NCBI RefSeq assembly: GCF_004168625.1 | Contig: NZ_SDWW01000001.1 | Location: 1-64,000, forward strand | Length of the DNA stretch: 64,000 bases | Reading direction: 5' to 3' | DNA from: Pengzhenrongella frigida | GTDB lineage: Bacteria; Actinomycetota; Actinomycetes; Actinomycetales; Cellulomonadaceae | In this document: positions 22,382 through 31,114 of the stretch, in pieces | Position numbering within the stretch: the first letter of the stretch is position 1 | Layout: the number at the start of each line of letters is the position of its first letter | Program-made: the position numbers and the translations under genes | The notes under the pieces: model-generated | Seen by the model: only the letters and a program-made list of their open reading frames with translations | The model's database searches: none | What the model was told of the DNA's origin: nothing

Positions 22382-22398
22382 CGCTTGTTCCTCAAGCG
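22382..22398 (+). promoter_or_regulatory. Inverted repeat in the leader of the binding-protein gene
   Basis: CGCTTG-TTCCT-CAAGCG, a perfect 6-bp inverted repeat with a 5-base centre, 24 bp before the binding-protein ATG. It could be a second regulator site or an RNA hairpin; no promoter could be assigned with confidence in this 90-bp gap. Confidence 0.35.
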
Positions 22399-22421
22399 CT
22401 CGTCTCACATGAAGGTGCGCA

Positions 22422-23711
22422 ATGAAGCGACCCCTGGTAGTCCTCACCGCCACGCTCGCCGCCGCGGGCATGCTCGCCGCCTGCTCGGGCGGCACCACCA
22501 CCCCGAAGGGCGCCGACGGCACCGCCGCGAGCGGCCCGATCAAGATCTGGTACTCGAACAACCCCAACGAGGTCGCGTGGGGTGAGCAGGTCGTCGAGGC
22601 CTGGAACGCCGACCACGCCGACGAGCAGGTGACCGGCCAGGAGATCCCGGCGGGTCGCTCGTCCGAAGAGGTCATCGGCGCCGCCATCACCGCCGGCAAC
22701 ACCCCGTGCCTCATCTACAACACGGCGCCGGTGGCCGTCCCGGGGTTCCAGAAGCAGGGCGGCCTGGTCGACCTGTCCACGTTCCCCGACGGGGCCGAGT
22801 ACATCGAGGCCCGCACCGGCGAGGCCGCCTCGCAGTACGTCTCCGCCGACGGCGACTACTACCAGATGCCGTGGAAGAGCAACCCGGTGATGTTCTTCTA
22901 CAACAAGGCGATCATGACGGCGGCCGGGGTCGACCCCGAGAACCCGCCGCTGGCCACCTATGACGAGTTCCTCGACACCTCGCGCAAGATCGTCGCGTCG
23001 GGCGCGGCCACGTACGCGATCTACCCGTCGCCGGCGTCGGAGTTCTACCAGTCCTGGTTCGACTTCTACCCGCTGTACGCGGCCGAGTCCGGCGGCACGC
23101 TGCTGGTGGAGGACGGCGCCTCGACGTTCGCCGGCGAGGAGGGCACGGCGGTCGCCGACTTCTGGCGGACGATCTACGACGAGAAGCTCGCGGGCAACGA
23201 GCCGTACACCGGTGACGCGTTCAACGACGGCGTCGCGGCGATCGCCAGCGCCGGGCCGTGGGCCGTCGAGTCGTACGGCGACATCGACTGGGGCGTCGCC
23301 CCGATCCCCACCTCGACCGGCACGGCCCCCGAGGAGACCTACACGTTCGCCGACTCGAAGAACGTCGGCATGTACAGCTCGTGCGAGAACACCGGCACGG
23401 CGTGGGAGTTCCTCAAGTTCTCGACGAGCGAGGAGCAGGACGGCACTCTCCTGGAGACGACCGGCCAGATGCCGCTCCGCGCGAACCTGACCGACGCGTT
23501 CCCCGACTACTTCGCGACCAACCCGGACTACACGACCTTCGCCGACCAGGCGAACCGCACGGTCGACGTCCCCAACGTCGAGAACTCGGTCGAGGTCTGG
23601 CAGACGTTCCGCGACGCCTGGACCAGCGCGGTCATCTTCGGCGAGGACGAGATCCCGTCCGCGCTGAAGGACGCCGCCGGCACCATCGACGAGCTCGCCG
23701 TGAAGAAGTAG
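22422..23711 (+). CDS. Sugar ABC transporter substrate-binding lipoprotein
   Basis: 429 aa. Signal peptide with lipobox LAAC (Cys21). Family-1 solute-binding fold: WYSNNPNEVAWGEQVVEAWNADH at the mature N-terminus, then QMPWKSNPVMFFYNKAIMTAAGVD and a C-terminal lobe with AWEFLKFSTSEEQ. It is followed 12 bp later by the first permease. With GH130 and ManA downstream, a manno-oligosaccharide is the likely ligand. The ATG is preceded by GAAGGTG. Confidence 0.9.
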   Translation: MKRPLVVLTATLAAAGMLAACSGGTTTPKGADGTAASGPIKIWYSNNPNEVAWGEQVVEAWNADHADEQVTGQEIPAGRSSEEVIGAAITAGNTPCLIYNTAPVAVPGFQKQGGLVDLSTFPDGAEYIEARTGEAASQYVSADGDYYQMPWKSNPVMFFYNKAIMTAAGVDPENPPLATYDEFLDTSRKIVASGAATYAIYPSPASEFYQSWFDFYPLYAAESGGTLLVEDGASTFAGEEGTAVADFWRTIYDEKLAGNEPYTGDAFNDGVAAIASAGPWAVESYGDIDWGVAPIPTSTGTAPEETYTFADSKNVGMYSSCENTGTAWEFLKFSTSEEQDGTLLETTGQMPLRANLTDAFPDYFATNPDYTTFADQANRTVDVPNVENSVEVWQTFRDAWTSAVIFGEDEIPSALKDAAGTIDELAVKK

Positions 23712-23723
23712 GCCGACACCCTC

Positions 23724-24686
23724 ATGTCCACCGGAACTGACGTACGGGCGTCGGGACCGCAGCGCGCAACCGCTGCGGCCCCGGCGCCCGGCGGGCGGCG
23801 CCGATCGCGCATCGAACGCGCGCTCGGCCGCCACCCCATGGGACTGCTCCTGGCGGCCCCCTACGCGATCTTCGTCGCCGCGGTGTTCGTCTACCCGCTC
23901 GGGCTCGGCGTGTGGATGTCGTTCCACGACTTCTACTTCACCGCCCCCGGCGTGGACGTCGCGAAGCCGTTCGTCGGCCTGGACAACTACGCCACCGTGC
24001 TCTCGGACCCGGACGTGCGCGCCTCGTTCGTGCACGTGGCCGAGTTCCTGGTCATCAACGTGCCGCTCACCGTGATCCTGTCGCTGCTGCTCGCCACGGC
24101 CCTGAACAGCGCGATCCACTGGCGCGGCTTCCTCCGCGTGTCCTACTACGTCCCGTACATCGCCGCGAGCGTCGCGATGGTCACCGTGTGGATGTTCATG
24201 TTCAACTCGGGCGGCATCGTCAACCAGATCCTCGGGCCGCTCGCACCGGATCCTGCGTGGTTGGTCAACAAGGCGTGGGCCATGCCGTCGATCGCGCTGT
24301 ACGTCACCTGGAAGCAGCTCGGGTTCTTCATCCTGCTGTTCCTCGCCGCGCTGCAGAACGTCCCCAAGGAGCTGAACGAGGCCGCCTCGATGGACGGCGC
24401 CACCCGGTGGCAGAGCTTCCGGGCGGTCACCATCCCGGCCGTGCGGCCCGCCACGACGCTCGTGGTCCTGCTCGCCATCATCACGGGGGCGAACCTCTTC
24501 ACCGAGCCCTACCTGCTCACCGGCGGCGGCGGCCCGAACGGCGCCTCCACCACCCCCGTCTTCCTGCTCTACCAGCAGGGAATCCAGCAAGGAAACCCCG
24601 ACATCGCCTCGGCGATCGGTGTGCTGCTGGTGGTCGGCGTGCTTCTGGTCACCTACGTCAGCCGCAAGATCACCGAGAGGGACTGA
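23724..24686 (+). CDS. Sugar ABC transporter permease (MalF-type)
   Basis: 320 aa. Six hydrophobic segments, the first at about residues 45-65, and the EAA loop NEAASMDGATRWQSFRAVTIP near residue 215, typical of carbohydrate-uptake permeases that contact the ATPase. No ATPase gene is present in the cluster, so a shared MsiK-type ATPase encoded elsewhere is expected, as in other actinobacteria. Confidence 0.9.
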   Translation: MSTGTDVRASGPQRATAAAPAPGGRRRSRIERALGRHPMGLLLAAPYAIFVAAVFVYPLGLGVWMSFHDFYFTAPGVDVAKPFVGLDNYATVLSDPDVRASFVHVAEFLVINVPLTVILSLLLATALNSAIHWRGFLRVSYYVPYIAASVAMVTVWMFMFNSGGIVNQILGPLAPDPAWLVNKAWAMPSIALYVTWKQLGFFILLFLAALQNVPKELNEAASMDGATRWQSFRAVTIPAVRPATTLVVLLAIITGANLFTEPYLLTGGGGPNGASTTPVFLLYQQGIQQGNPDIASAIGVLLVVGVLLVTYVSRKITERD

Positions 24687-24687
24687 C

Positions 24688-25590
24688 ATGACCACCACTC
24701 AGAAACAATCCCCGGCGATCCTGAAGAATGATGCGGGAAGCACGTCGGGAAAGCGTCGGTCACGTACCCGCCAGCTGCTCCCGATGGCCCTTCTTCTGGT
24801 CGGGGCGGTCGGCTTTCTGTTCCCGTTCTACTACATGATTGTCGGCGCCCTGCAGGAAAAGCGTGACCCGACCCTCGCCGGGGCGCTCCCGTGGCCGTCG
24901 AACATGACCCTGAGCAACTTCACCGACATCAACGAGTCGATCGACCTCGGCCGGTCGCTGCTCAACTCGGGGATCTTCACCGGCGCCGTGGTGCTCTGCA
25001 CGCTCTTCTTCGGCGTGCTGGCCGGCTACGCGCTGGCGACCCTGAGCTTCCGCGGTCGCGGGCTGCTGTTCGCCGTCGTGCTGCTGCTGCAGGCGGTGCC
25101 GTTCCAGCTGCTGATGGTGCCGCTGTACGTCCTGCTGGTGCGCGGCTTCGGGCTGGGCGACTCCTACCTGGGCATGATCCTGCCGTTCGCCATCAACTCG
25201 GTCGCGGTGCTGATCTTCCGCCAGTTCTTCCTGCAGGTGCCCCGCGAGATGTTCGACGCGGCCCGGATCGACGGGGCCGGCGAGTTCCGCATCCTGCGGT
25301 CGATCGCGGTGCCGCTGGTCAAGCCGGCGATCCTCACGGCCGCACTCGTGACGTTCATCGGCCCGTGGAACGAGTTCCTGTGGCCCTTCCTCATCACGAA
25401 GGAGCAGAGCCTGCAGCCCCTCGCCGTCGCGGTCGCCAACTTCACGCAGACCGGCGCCGCGTTCCATGACAACCCGTTCGGCGCCATCCTCGCCGGATCC
25501 ACCGTGCTCGCCGTCCCGGCGGTCGTGCTGTTCATCGTGTTCCAGCGGCACTTCACCGCCACGGACGCCTCCACCGGAGTAAAGGGCTGA
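24688..25590 (+). CDS. Sugar ABC transporter permease (MalG-type)
   Basis: 300 aa from the ATG at 24688, one base after the stop of the first permease; an upstream in-frame start would lie inside that gene. Six hydrophobic segments and the EAA loop DAARIDGAGEFRILRSIAVP near residue 192. It pairs with the preceding permease to form the membrane channel of the mannoside importer. Confidence 0.9.
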   Translation: MTTTQKQSPAILKNDAGSTSGKRRSRTRQLLPMALLLVGAVGFLFPFYYMIVGALQEKRDPTLAGALPWPSNMTLSNFTDINESIDLGRSLLNSGIFTGAVVLCTLFFGVLAGYALATLSFRGRGLLFAVVLLLQAVPFQLLMVPLYVLLVRGFGLGDSYLGMILPFAINSVAVLIFRQFFLQVPREMFDAARIDGAGEFRILRSIAVPLVKPAILTAALVTFIGPWNEFLWPFLITKEQSLQPLAVAVANFTQTGAAFHDNPFGAILAGSTVLAVPAVVLFIVFQRHFTATDASTGVKG

Positions 25591-25594
25591 CCCC

Positions 25595-26662
25595 ATGCGC
25601 ACTGACAACCTCGTCCCGTACACGCTCACCCGCCTCGGCGTGATCATGACCCCCGAGGAGGGCAACCCCCTCGAGGCCGAGGGGGTGCTCAACCCCGCGA
25701 CCGGGCACACGCCCGACGGCACGCTGTACCTCCTGCCCCGCCTGGTCGCCACGGGCAACGTGTCCCGGGTCGGGCTGGCCAAGGTCGTCCTCGACGGCGG
25801 CGTCCCCGTCGGCGTCGAGCGCGAGGGTGTCGTCCTGGCGCCCGACGCCGGCTGGGAGCGCGGCACCGGCTCGGCCGGGACGGAGGACCCCCGGATCACC
25901 TACATCGAGGCGCTCGGGCTGCACGTGATGTCCTACGTGGCCTACGGGCCGCTCGGGCCGCGGCCCGCGCTGGCGGTGTCCGAGGACCTGCGCGAGTGGC
26001 GCCGGCTCGGGCCCCTGCACTTCGTCTACCAACCGGAGCTCGACCTCGACCTCAACCTGTTCCCGAACAAGGACGTCGTGTTCTTCCCGGAGCCCGTGCC
26101 GGGTCCGGACGGGGTGCTGTCGTTCGCGATGCTGCACCGCCCGATGTGGGACCTGGGCTGGGTCCGCGACGGCGAGGGCGTGCACCTCCCGGCCGGCGTC
26201 ACCGACGAACGCCCGGGGATCTGGATCTCCTACGTCCCCGTCACCGACGTGCTCGCGGACATCGCCAACCTCGTCAACCAGCACACGAGCACGCTCGTCG
26301 CGATGCCCGAGTTCCCGTTCGAGGAGCTCAAGGTGGGCCCCGGGCCGGCTCCGATCAGGGTGCCGGAGGGCTGGCTCCTGATCCATCACGGCGTGCGGGG
26401 CATGCTCGTCAAGGGCGTCGACCAGCAGGCGGGCGTCAACTACGCCGCCGGGGCGATGATCCTCGACGCGAACGACCCCTCGAAGGTCGTCGCGCGCACG
26501 AGCGAGCCGATCCTGGCGCCGGAGACCGCGGACGAGACGTCCGGAATCGTGCCGAACGTCGTGTTCCCCACCGCGATCGAGGAGATCGACGGCGTCCGCT
26601 ACGTCTTCTACGGCATGGCCGACAGCAAGATCGGCGTGGCACGCCTCGACCGAGTGGCGTAA
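25595..26662 (+). CDS. Glycoside hydrolase family 130 phosphorylase (beta-mannoside phosphorylase)
   Basis: 355 aa. The five-bladed beta-propeller family signature GTEDPRITY (catalytic Asp) is at about residue 90; NLFPNKDVVFFPEPV and MLHRP follow, the latter supplying phosphate-binding residues. GH130 enzymes phosphorolyse beta-1,4-mannosyl linkages (mannosyl-glucose, manno-oligosaccharides or mannosyl-GlcNAc) to give mannose-1-phosphate. No signal peptide: it acts on imported sugars in the cytoplasm. It starts 4 bp after the permease stop and is followed by manA. Confidence 0.88.
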   Translation: MRTDNLVPYTLTRLGVIMTPEEGNPLEAEGVLNPATGHTPDGTLYLLPRLVATGNVSRVGLAKVVLDGGVPVGVEREGVVLAPDAGWERGTGSAGTEDPRITYIEALGLHVMSYVAYGPLGPRPALAVSEDLREWRRLGPLHFVYQPELDLDLNLFPNKDVVFFPEPVPGPDGVLSFAMLHRPMWDLGWVRDGEGVHLPAGVTDERPGIWISYVPVTDVLADIANLVNQHTSTLVAMPEFPFEELKVGPGPAPIRVPEGWLLIHHGVRGMLVKGVDQQAGVNYAAGAMILDANDPSKVVARTSEPILAPETADETSGIVPNVVFPTAIEEIDGVRYVFYGMADSKIGVARLDRVA

Positions 26663-26706
26663 GCACTGTCTCAGGGGTTTCGCGCTTCATTCGAGGAGGA
26701 CCAATC

Positions 26707-27903
26707 GTGTACATGCTGACGAACCCGTGGCTGCGGTACGCCTGGGGATCCGTGGACCTGCTCCCGGCCCTGCTGCACCAGCGACCGGACGGGCGCCCGG
26801 TCGCCGAGATCTGGATGGGTGCGCACGCGGCGCTCCCGTCGTCGATCGAGATCGGCGACCGGGAGGTCGGGCTCGACGAGTTCGTCGAGGGCAGCCCGGA
26901 CGAGGCGCTGGGGGCCGAGGTCGCGCGGCAGACCGGCGCGCACCTGCCGTTCATGCTGAAGTTCCTGGCCGCGGGCCAACCGCTGTCGCTCCAGGTGCAC
27001 CCGACCCGCCCCCAGGCGGAGGAGGGCTACCGGCGCGAGGACGCCGCCGGCATCCCGCTGAACGACCCGGCCCGCAACTACCGCGACCGGGAGCACAAGC
27101 CCGAGATGCTCTACGCGCTGACCCCGTTCGACATGATGTGCGGCTTCCGGCCGGTCGAGGTCATCTCCGAGCTGCTCAAGGGCCTGCACGTACCGGACCT
27201 CGATCCGATCGTCGGGCACCTCGACGCCAGCGACCCCGCCGAGGCGCTGCGCTCGGCGCTGACCGCGCTGCTGACGGCCGAGCCCACGGTCCAGCAGCAC
27301 GTCACGGCCGCCGTCGTCGCCAGCGCCCTGGCGCACCGCGACGAGCGGCCCGAGTACAGCCTGGTCGTCGAGCTCGCGGAGAGCTTCCCGCACGACATCG
27401 GCATCGTCGCGTCGCTGTTCCTCAACGTGCTGCGGGTCGAGCCCGGCGAGTCGGTGTTCATCGGCCCGGGCATGATCCACTCCTACATCCGGGGTCTGGG
27501 CCTGGAGCTCATGGCGACGTCGAACAACGTGCTCCGGGCCGGGCTGACCGCCAAGCACGTCGACGCCCCCGAGATGCTGCGGCTTGTGAGCTTCGCATCC
27601 GGGGAACCCGAGCGCCTGCGCCCGGCCCCGTCCGGCGGGGCGACCGTCTTCACCCCGCCGGTGACGGACTTCGCCCTGTGGGCGTATCTCCCGGCTGGAC
27701 CGGACGACTTCGGCACCCGCGTCTCCCTGATCCCCCCGGCGTCGGGCGCCCGCATCGCGGTCTGCTGCGCGGGGCACTGCACGCTGACCTGCGGGGACCA
27801 GCGGCTGGTGCTGCAACCCGGCCAGTCCGCCTTCCTCCCGGACGCGGACGGCGCGATCGAGATGACCACCACCGGCACGGTCGCGGTGGCCTACGCGCCC
27901 TGA
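26707..27903 (+). CDS. manA: Mannose-6-phosphate isomerase, class I
   Basis: 398 aa from the GTG at 26707 (AGGAGGA ends 6 bases upstream; the ATG at 26713 is spaced too far). Zinc ligands are visible: the Q and H of SLQVHPTRPQA, the E of DREHKPEMLYAL, and the H of GPGMIHSYIRGLGLELM. It interconverts mannose-6-phosphate and fructose-6-phosphate, feeding mannose released by the GH130 route into glycolysis. The C-terminal cupin extension (GARIAVCCAGHCTLTCGDQ) is normal for the class. Confidence 0.93.
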   Translation: MYMLTNPWLRYAWGSVDLLPALLHQRPDGRPVAEIWMGAHAALPSSIEIGDREVGLDEFVEGSPDEALGAEVARQTGAHLPFMLKFLAAGQPLSLQVHPTRPQAEEGYRREDAAGIPLNDPARNYRDREHKPEMLYALTPFDMMCGFRPVEVISELLKGLHVPDLDPIVGHLDASDPAEALRSALTALLTAEPTVQQHVTAAVVASALAHRDERPEYSLVVELAESFPHDIGIVASLFLNVLRVEPGESVFIGPGMIHSYIRGLGLELMATSNNVLRAGLTAKHVDAPEMLRLVSFASGEPERLRPAPSGGATVFTPPVTDFALWAYLPAGPDDFGTRVSLIPPASGARIAVCCAGHCTLTCGDQRLVLQPGQSAFLPDADGAIEMTTTGTVAVAYAP

Positions 27904-27962
27904 CCGGTCGCGGATCGCAGGTCCGCACCAGTTCCGCACGACAGCAGGCCCGCAAGACAGGT

Positions 27963-27987
27963 GAGGCCCCTCCGCCGGAGGGACCTC
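27963..27987 (+). terminator. Hairpin between manA and the secreted protein gene
   Basis: GAGG-C-CCCTCC-GCC-GGAGGG-A-CCTC: a 6-bp inner stem with a 3-base loop plus a 4-bp outer stem (one mismatch). There is no T-run, so it may be a processing or partial-termination site rather than a full terminator. Confidence 0.45.
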
Positions 27988-28019
27988 GCGTCGCGCACGC
28001 CCAAAAAGACAGGTCAACG

Positions 28020-30146
28020 ATGACCGCACGATCGCACGCCACCGCCCGTCCGCGTCCCCATACCCGCACCGTGACCGCCGTGGGGCTCGCCGTCGCGATG
28101 CTCGTACCCGCCCTGGCGACGGGCGCCGACGCCGCTCCAGCGGCGCCGGTCGGCTGGGCGACGAGCGACGTCGGCCCGGCACCGGACGGTCAGCTGACCA
28201 ACCTGGCCCACCTCGACTTCCTCGGGGACACGGTCTCGCCGCCGGCGCTGGCCGGTCACACGACCTACCGGCTCGACACCGAGCCGGACCTCGGGGTGCT
28301 GTGGACCTACGCCGACCGGCGCGACGGCGGCGTGTACGAGCGGGTCGGCGGCGGGCCGCACGACACCGCCACCGACACCTGGGCCCAGGGCGCGTTCAAC
28401 ACCGACGACCTGGCCCGCGCAGCGGTGGTGTACCTGCGCCACTGGAAGCTCGACGGCGACACGCACAGCCGGGACGCCGCGTACCAGCTGCTGCGCGCGG
28501 TGACCTACATGCAGACGACCGCGGGGGCCGACGCCGGCAACGTGGCGCTGTGGATGCAGCCGGACGGCTCGCTCAACCTCAGCCCGGTCCCGGTGGAGCT
28601 GCCCGACCCTAGCGACTCCGGCGAGTCCTACTGGCTGGCCCGCACCGTGTGGGCGCTCGGCGAGGGCTACGCGGCGTTCGCCGTCGACGACCCGGAGTTC
28701 GCCGCGTTCCTCGGCGACCGGATCGATCTCGCGCTGACCGCGCTCGAGCGCCAGTCCCTGAGCCGGTACGGGACCTGGGACGTGGCCGACGGCGCCCGCG
28801 TGCCGACCTGGTTGATCGTCGACGGCGCCGACGCCACCGGCGAGGCCGTCCTGGGCCTGAGCGCCTTCGTCGAGTCCGCCCCGGCCTCGACGCTGACCAC
28901 CCGCGCGGCCACGGCGGTCGCCCGGTACGCCGAGGGGATCGCCGCGATGTCCAGCGGTGACTCCACCACCTGGCCGTACGGCGCGATCCTGCCCTGGACG
29001 CACTCGCAGTCGATGTGGCACGCCTGGTCCTCGCAGATGCCCGCCGCCCTGGCGCGCGCGGCCGACGCCGTCGGCCGCCCGGACCTGCTGGACGCTGCGG
29101 TCACCGACGTGGCCGGGTTCACGCCGTATCTGCTGACCGCCACCGGCCCGATCAACGGGTGGATGCCGTCGCCGTCGGACACCACCCAGATCGCGTACGG
29201 GGTCGACTCGCGCGTGCAGTCCTTGCTCGCGGTCGCCGACACGACCGGCCGGCCGGGCCTGGCCCAGCTCGCCGGGATCTCCGCGTCCTGGTACTTCGGC
29301 GCCAACCGCGCGGGTGCGCCGATGTACGACCCGGCCACCGGCGTGACCTTTGACGGGCTCAACGGCGACGGCGTCGTCAACCAGAACTCCGGCGCGGAGT
29401 CGACGATCCACGGGCTGCTGACGATGCTCGCGCTGGACGCCCACCCCGACGCCGCCGCGACGGCACGGTCCGCGACCTCGCTGGTCGACCTCAACGGGGT
29501 GCAGGTGGTCGAGGCCGAGTCCGCGACCCTCAGCGGCGGCGCCGTCACCGCGCCGGCTCCGTCCGCCTGGACCGGCGAGTCGCTCTGGAGCGCCGGCAGC
29601 TATCTCGAGCTCGCCACCGGGGCCCGCGCGGCGTGGACGCTGCCGGCCTCCGACCAGCCCCGGGTCGTCCAGGCGGTGGTGGACCTGCACGCCGCCACCC
29701 CCACGGGCACCGGTGCCGCGCGGCTCGACTGGTCGACCGGTCGGACCTCGCTCGGGACCGTGGACCCCGGTACCGGCGGCGACCAGGGCGTGACCGAGGC
29801 GCCCGGTGCCCTGACCCCCGTCAGCCTGCCGCGCGAGCTGCCGGCCGGCGCCACCGCGCTGAGCGTGGCGGTCCGCCGCGGCGCCACCACCGGTGCCCGC
29901 GTGGACGCGCTGCTGCTCAAGCCGCGCGTGTCGCACCTCGTGCTCGACGGCCCCCACGGCGGCACCGCCCTGGTGCAGAACGCGGGCTCGCGCACCGAGG
30001 CCGCAAAGGTCGCGCTGCCGGGCGGCGGCAAGGCGACCGTGCGCTCGTACGACGCCACGGGCACGCTTCGCCAGGAGAGGACCATGCGCGGCGCGGTGCT
30101 CACGGTCCAGGTCCGGGCGGGCGGGTTCACGGTGCTCACGCGCTGA
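28020..30146 (+). CDS. Large secreted protein, helical-toroid-like domain plus C-terminal carbohydrate-binding-like domain
   Basis: 708 aa. The basic N-terminus and a hydrophobic stretch ending GADAAPAAP form a Sec signal peptide. Residues about 60-480 contain repeated helical stretches with conserved Trp/Tyr/Asp (DADRRDGG-like YADRRDGGVYERVGGG, SYWLARTVWALGEGY, LPWTHSQSMWHAW, INGWMPSPSDTTQIAYG), suggesting an alpha/alpha-barrel glycan-active enzyme. Residues about 495-620 (VVEAESATLSGG, SLWSAGSYLELA) look like a CBM6/35-type beta-sandwich, and the last 80 residues are a further beta-domain. I cannot place it in a glycoside hydrolase family. It is the only exported protein of the mannoside cluster, so it may attack the polymer outside the cell. 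Confidence 0.6.
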   Translation: MTARSHATARPRPHTRTVTAVGLAVAMLVPALATGADAAPAAPVGWATSDVGPAPDGQLTNLAHLDFLGDTVSPPALAGHTTYRLDTEPDLGVLWTYADRRDGGVYERVGGGPHDTATDTWAQGAFNTDDLARAAVVYLRHWKLDGDTHSRDAAYQLLRAVTYMQTTAGADAGNVALWMQPDGSLNLSPVPVELPDPSDSGESYWLARTVWALGEGYAAFAVDDPEFAAFLGDRIDLALTALERQSLSRYGTWDVADGARVPTWLIVDGADATGEAVLGLSAFVESAPASTLTTRAATAVARYAEGIAAMSSGDSTTWPYGAILPWTHSQSMWHAWSSQMPAALARAADAVGRPDLLDAAVTDVAGFTPYLLTATGPINGWMPSPSDTTQIAYGVDSRVQSLLAVADTTGRPGLAQLAGISASWYFGANRAGAPMYDPATGVTFDGLNGDGVVNQNSGAESTIHGLLTMLALDAHPDAAATARSATSLVDLNGVQVVEAESATLSGGAVTAPAPSAWTGESLWSAGSYLELATGARAAWTLPASDQPRVVQAVVDLHAATPTGTGAARLDWSTGRTSLGTVDPGTGGDQGVTEAPGALTPVSLPRELPAGATALSVAVRRGATTGARVDALLLKPRVSHLVLDGPHGGTALVQNAGSRTEAAKVALPGGGKATVRSYDATGTLRQERTMRGAVLTVQVRAGGFTVLTR

Positions 30147-30230
30147 CGCACCGGCGTCCCCCGCCCGGCGGAGTACGGTCGCCTCACTCGGTCCGCCACC
30201 CATCCCGGACCCTCTGCTGGAAGAAGAATC

Positions 30231-31073
30231 GTGACTCGAATCGCTGTGACCGGGGCCTTCGGGAAGGCTGGACGGGCCATCGTGGCGGACCTGCTGGCGC
30301 ACGGGTACGACGTCACCGCGTCCGACGTCGTCGGGCCGGCGGGGGCCGACAGCCCGCTCGGGGTCGAGATGGTCCATGCGGACCTGACCGACTACGGGCA
30401 GGCCATCGAGGTCCTCGCCGGCGCGGACGCCGTCGTGCACGTCGCCAACATCCCCTCGCCCGGGCGCGCGACCGCGCCCGAGACGTTCGCGCAGAACGCG
30501 ACGATGAACTCGAACGTGTTCCTAGCCGCGCAGCGGCTCGGGCTCGAGCGCGTCGTGTGGGCGTCGAGCGAGACCACGCTCGGGCTGCCGTTCGACGTGC
30601 CGCCGCGGTACGCACCGGTGGACGAGGCGCACTTCCCGCTGCCGACGTCCACGTACGCGCTGTCGAAGGTCATCTCCGAACAGCTCGCCGAGCACATCTC
30701 CGCCTGGTCCGGGATCCCGTTCGTCGGGCTGCGTCTGTCCAACATCTTCCGGCCGCAGGACTACGCCCAGGTGCCGTCGTTCCAGGGTGACGCGACCCTG
30801 CGCCGCTGGAACCTGTGGGGGTACATCGACGTGCGCGACGCCGCCACGGCGTTCCGGCTCGCGCTCGAGGCCGACGTCACCGGGTCGCACAACGTGATCA
30901 TTGCCGCCGCCGACACGATCATGGACCGCCCCTCGGCGGACCTGCTCGCCGAGGTCTTCCCGGGGGTTGCCCTCACCCGCGAGATCGGAGAGTTCGAGAC
31001 GCTGCTCGCGATCGACGGCGCCCGCGCGCTGCTGGGGTTCGCCCCCGCGCACTCCTGGCGGGACGAGGTCTAG
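30231..31073 (+). CDS. NAD(P)-dependent epimerase/dehydratase (extended SDR)
   Basis: 280 aa from a GTG with GGAAGAAGA upstream. VTGAFGKAGRAIV is the SDR nucleotide-binding loop and STYALSKVISEQLAEH carries the catalytic Tyr-x3-Lys. LRLSNIFRPQDY and GYIDVRDAATAFRLALE are typical of UDP-sugar epimerase-type members. Substrate unknown. Placed after the mannoside cluster, but an 84-bp gap and a separate ribosome binding site leave membership in that operon open. Confidence 0.85.
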   Translation: MTRIAVTGAFGKAGRAIVADLLAHGYDVTASDVVGPAGADSPLGVEMVHADLTDYGQAIEVLAGADAVVHVANIPSPGRATAPETFAQNATMNSNVFLAAQRLGLERVVWASSETTLGLPFDVPPRYAPVDEAHFPLPTSTYALSKVISEQLAEHISAWSGIPFVGLRLSNIFRPQDYAQVPSFQGDATLRRWNLWGYIDVRDAATAFRLALEADVTGSHNVIIAAADTIMDRPSADLLAEVFPGVALTREIGEFETLLAIDGARALLGFAPAHSWRDEV

Positions 31074-31114
31074 GCGCTCGACGAGGCCTCGGCACGAGCC
31101 TGGGCGCGTCGAGG

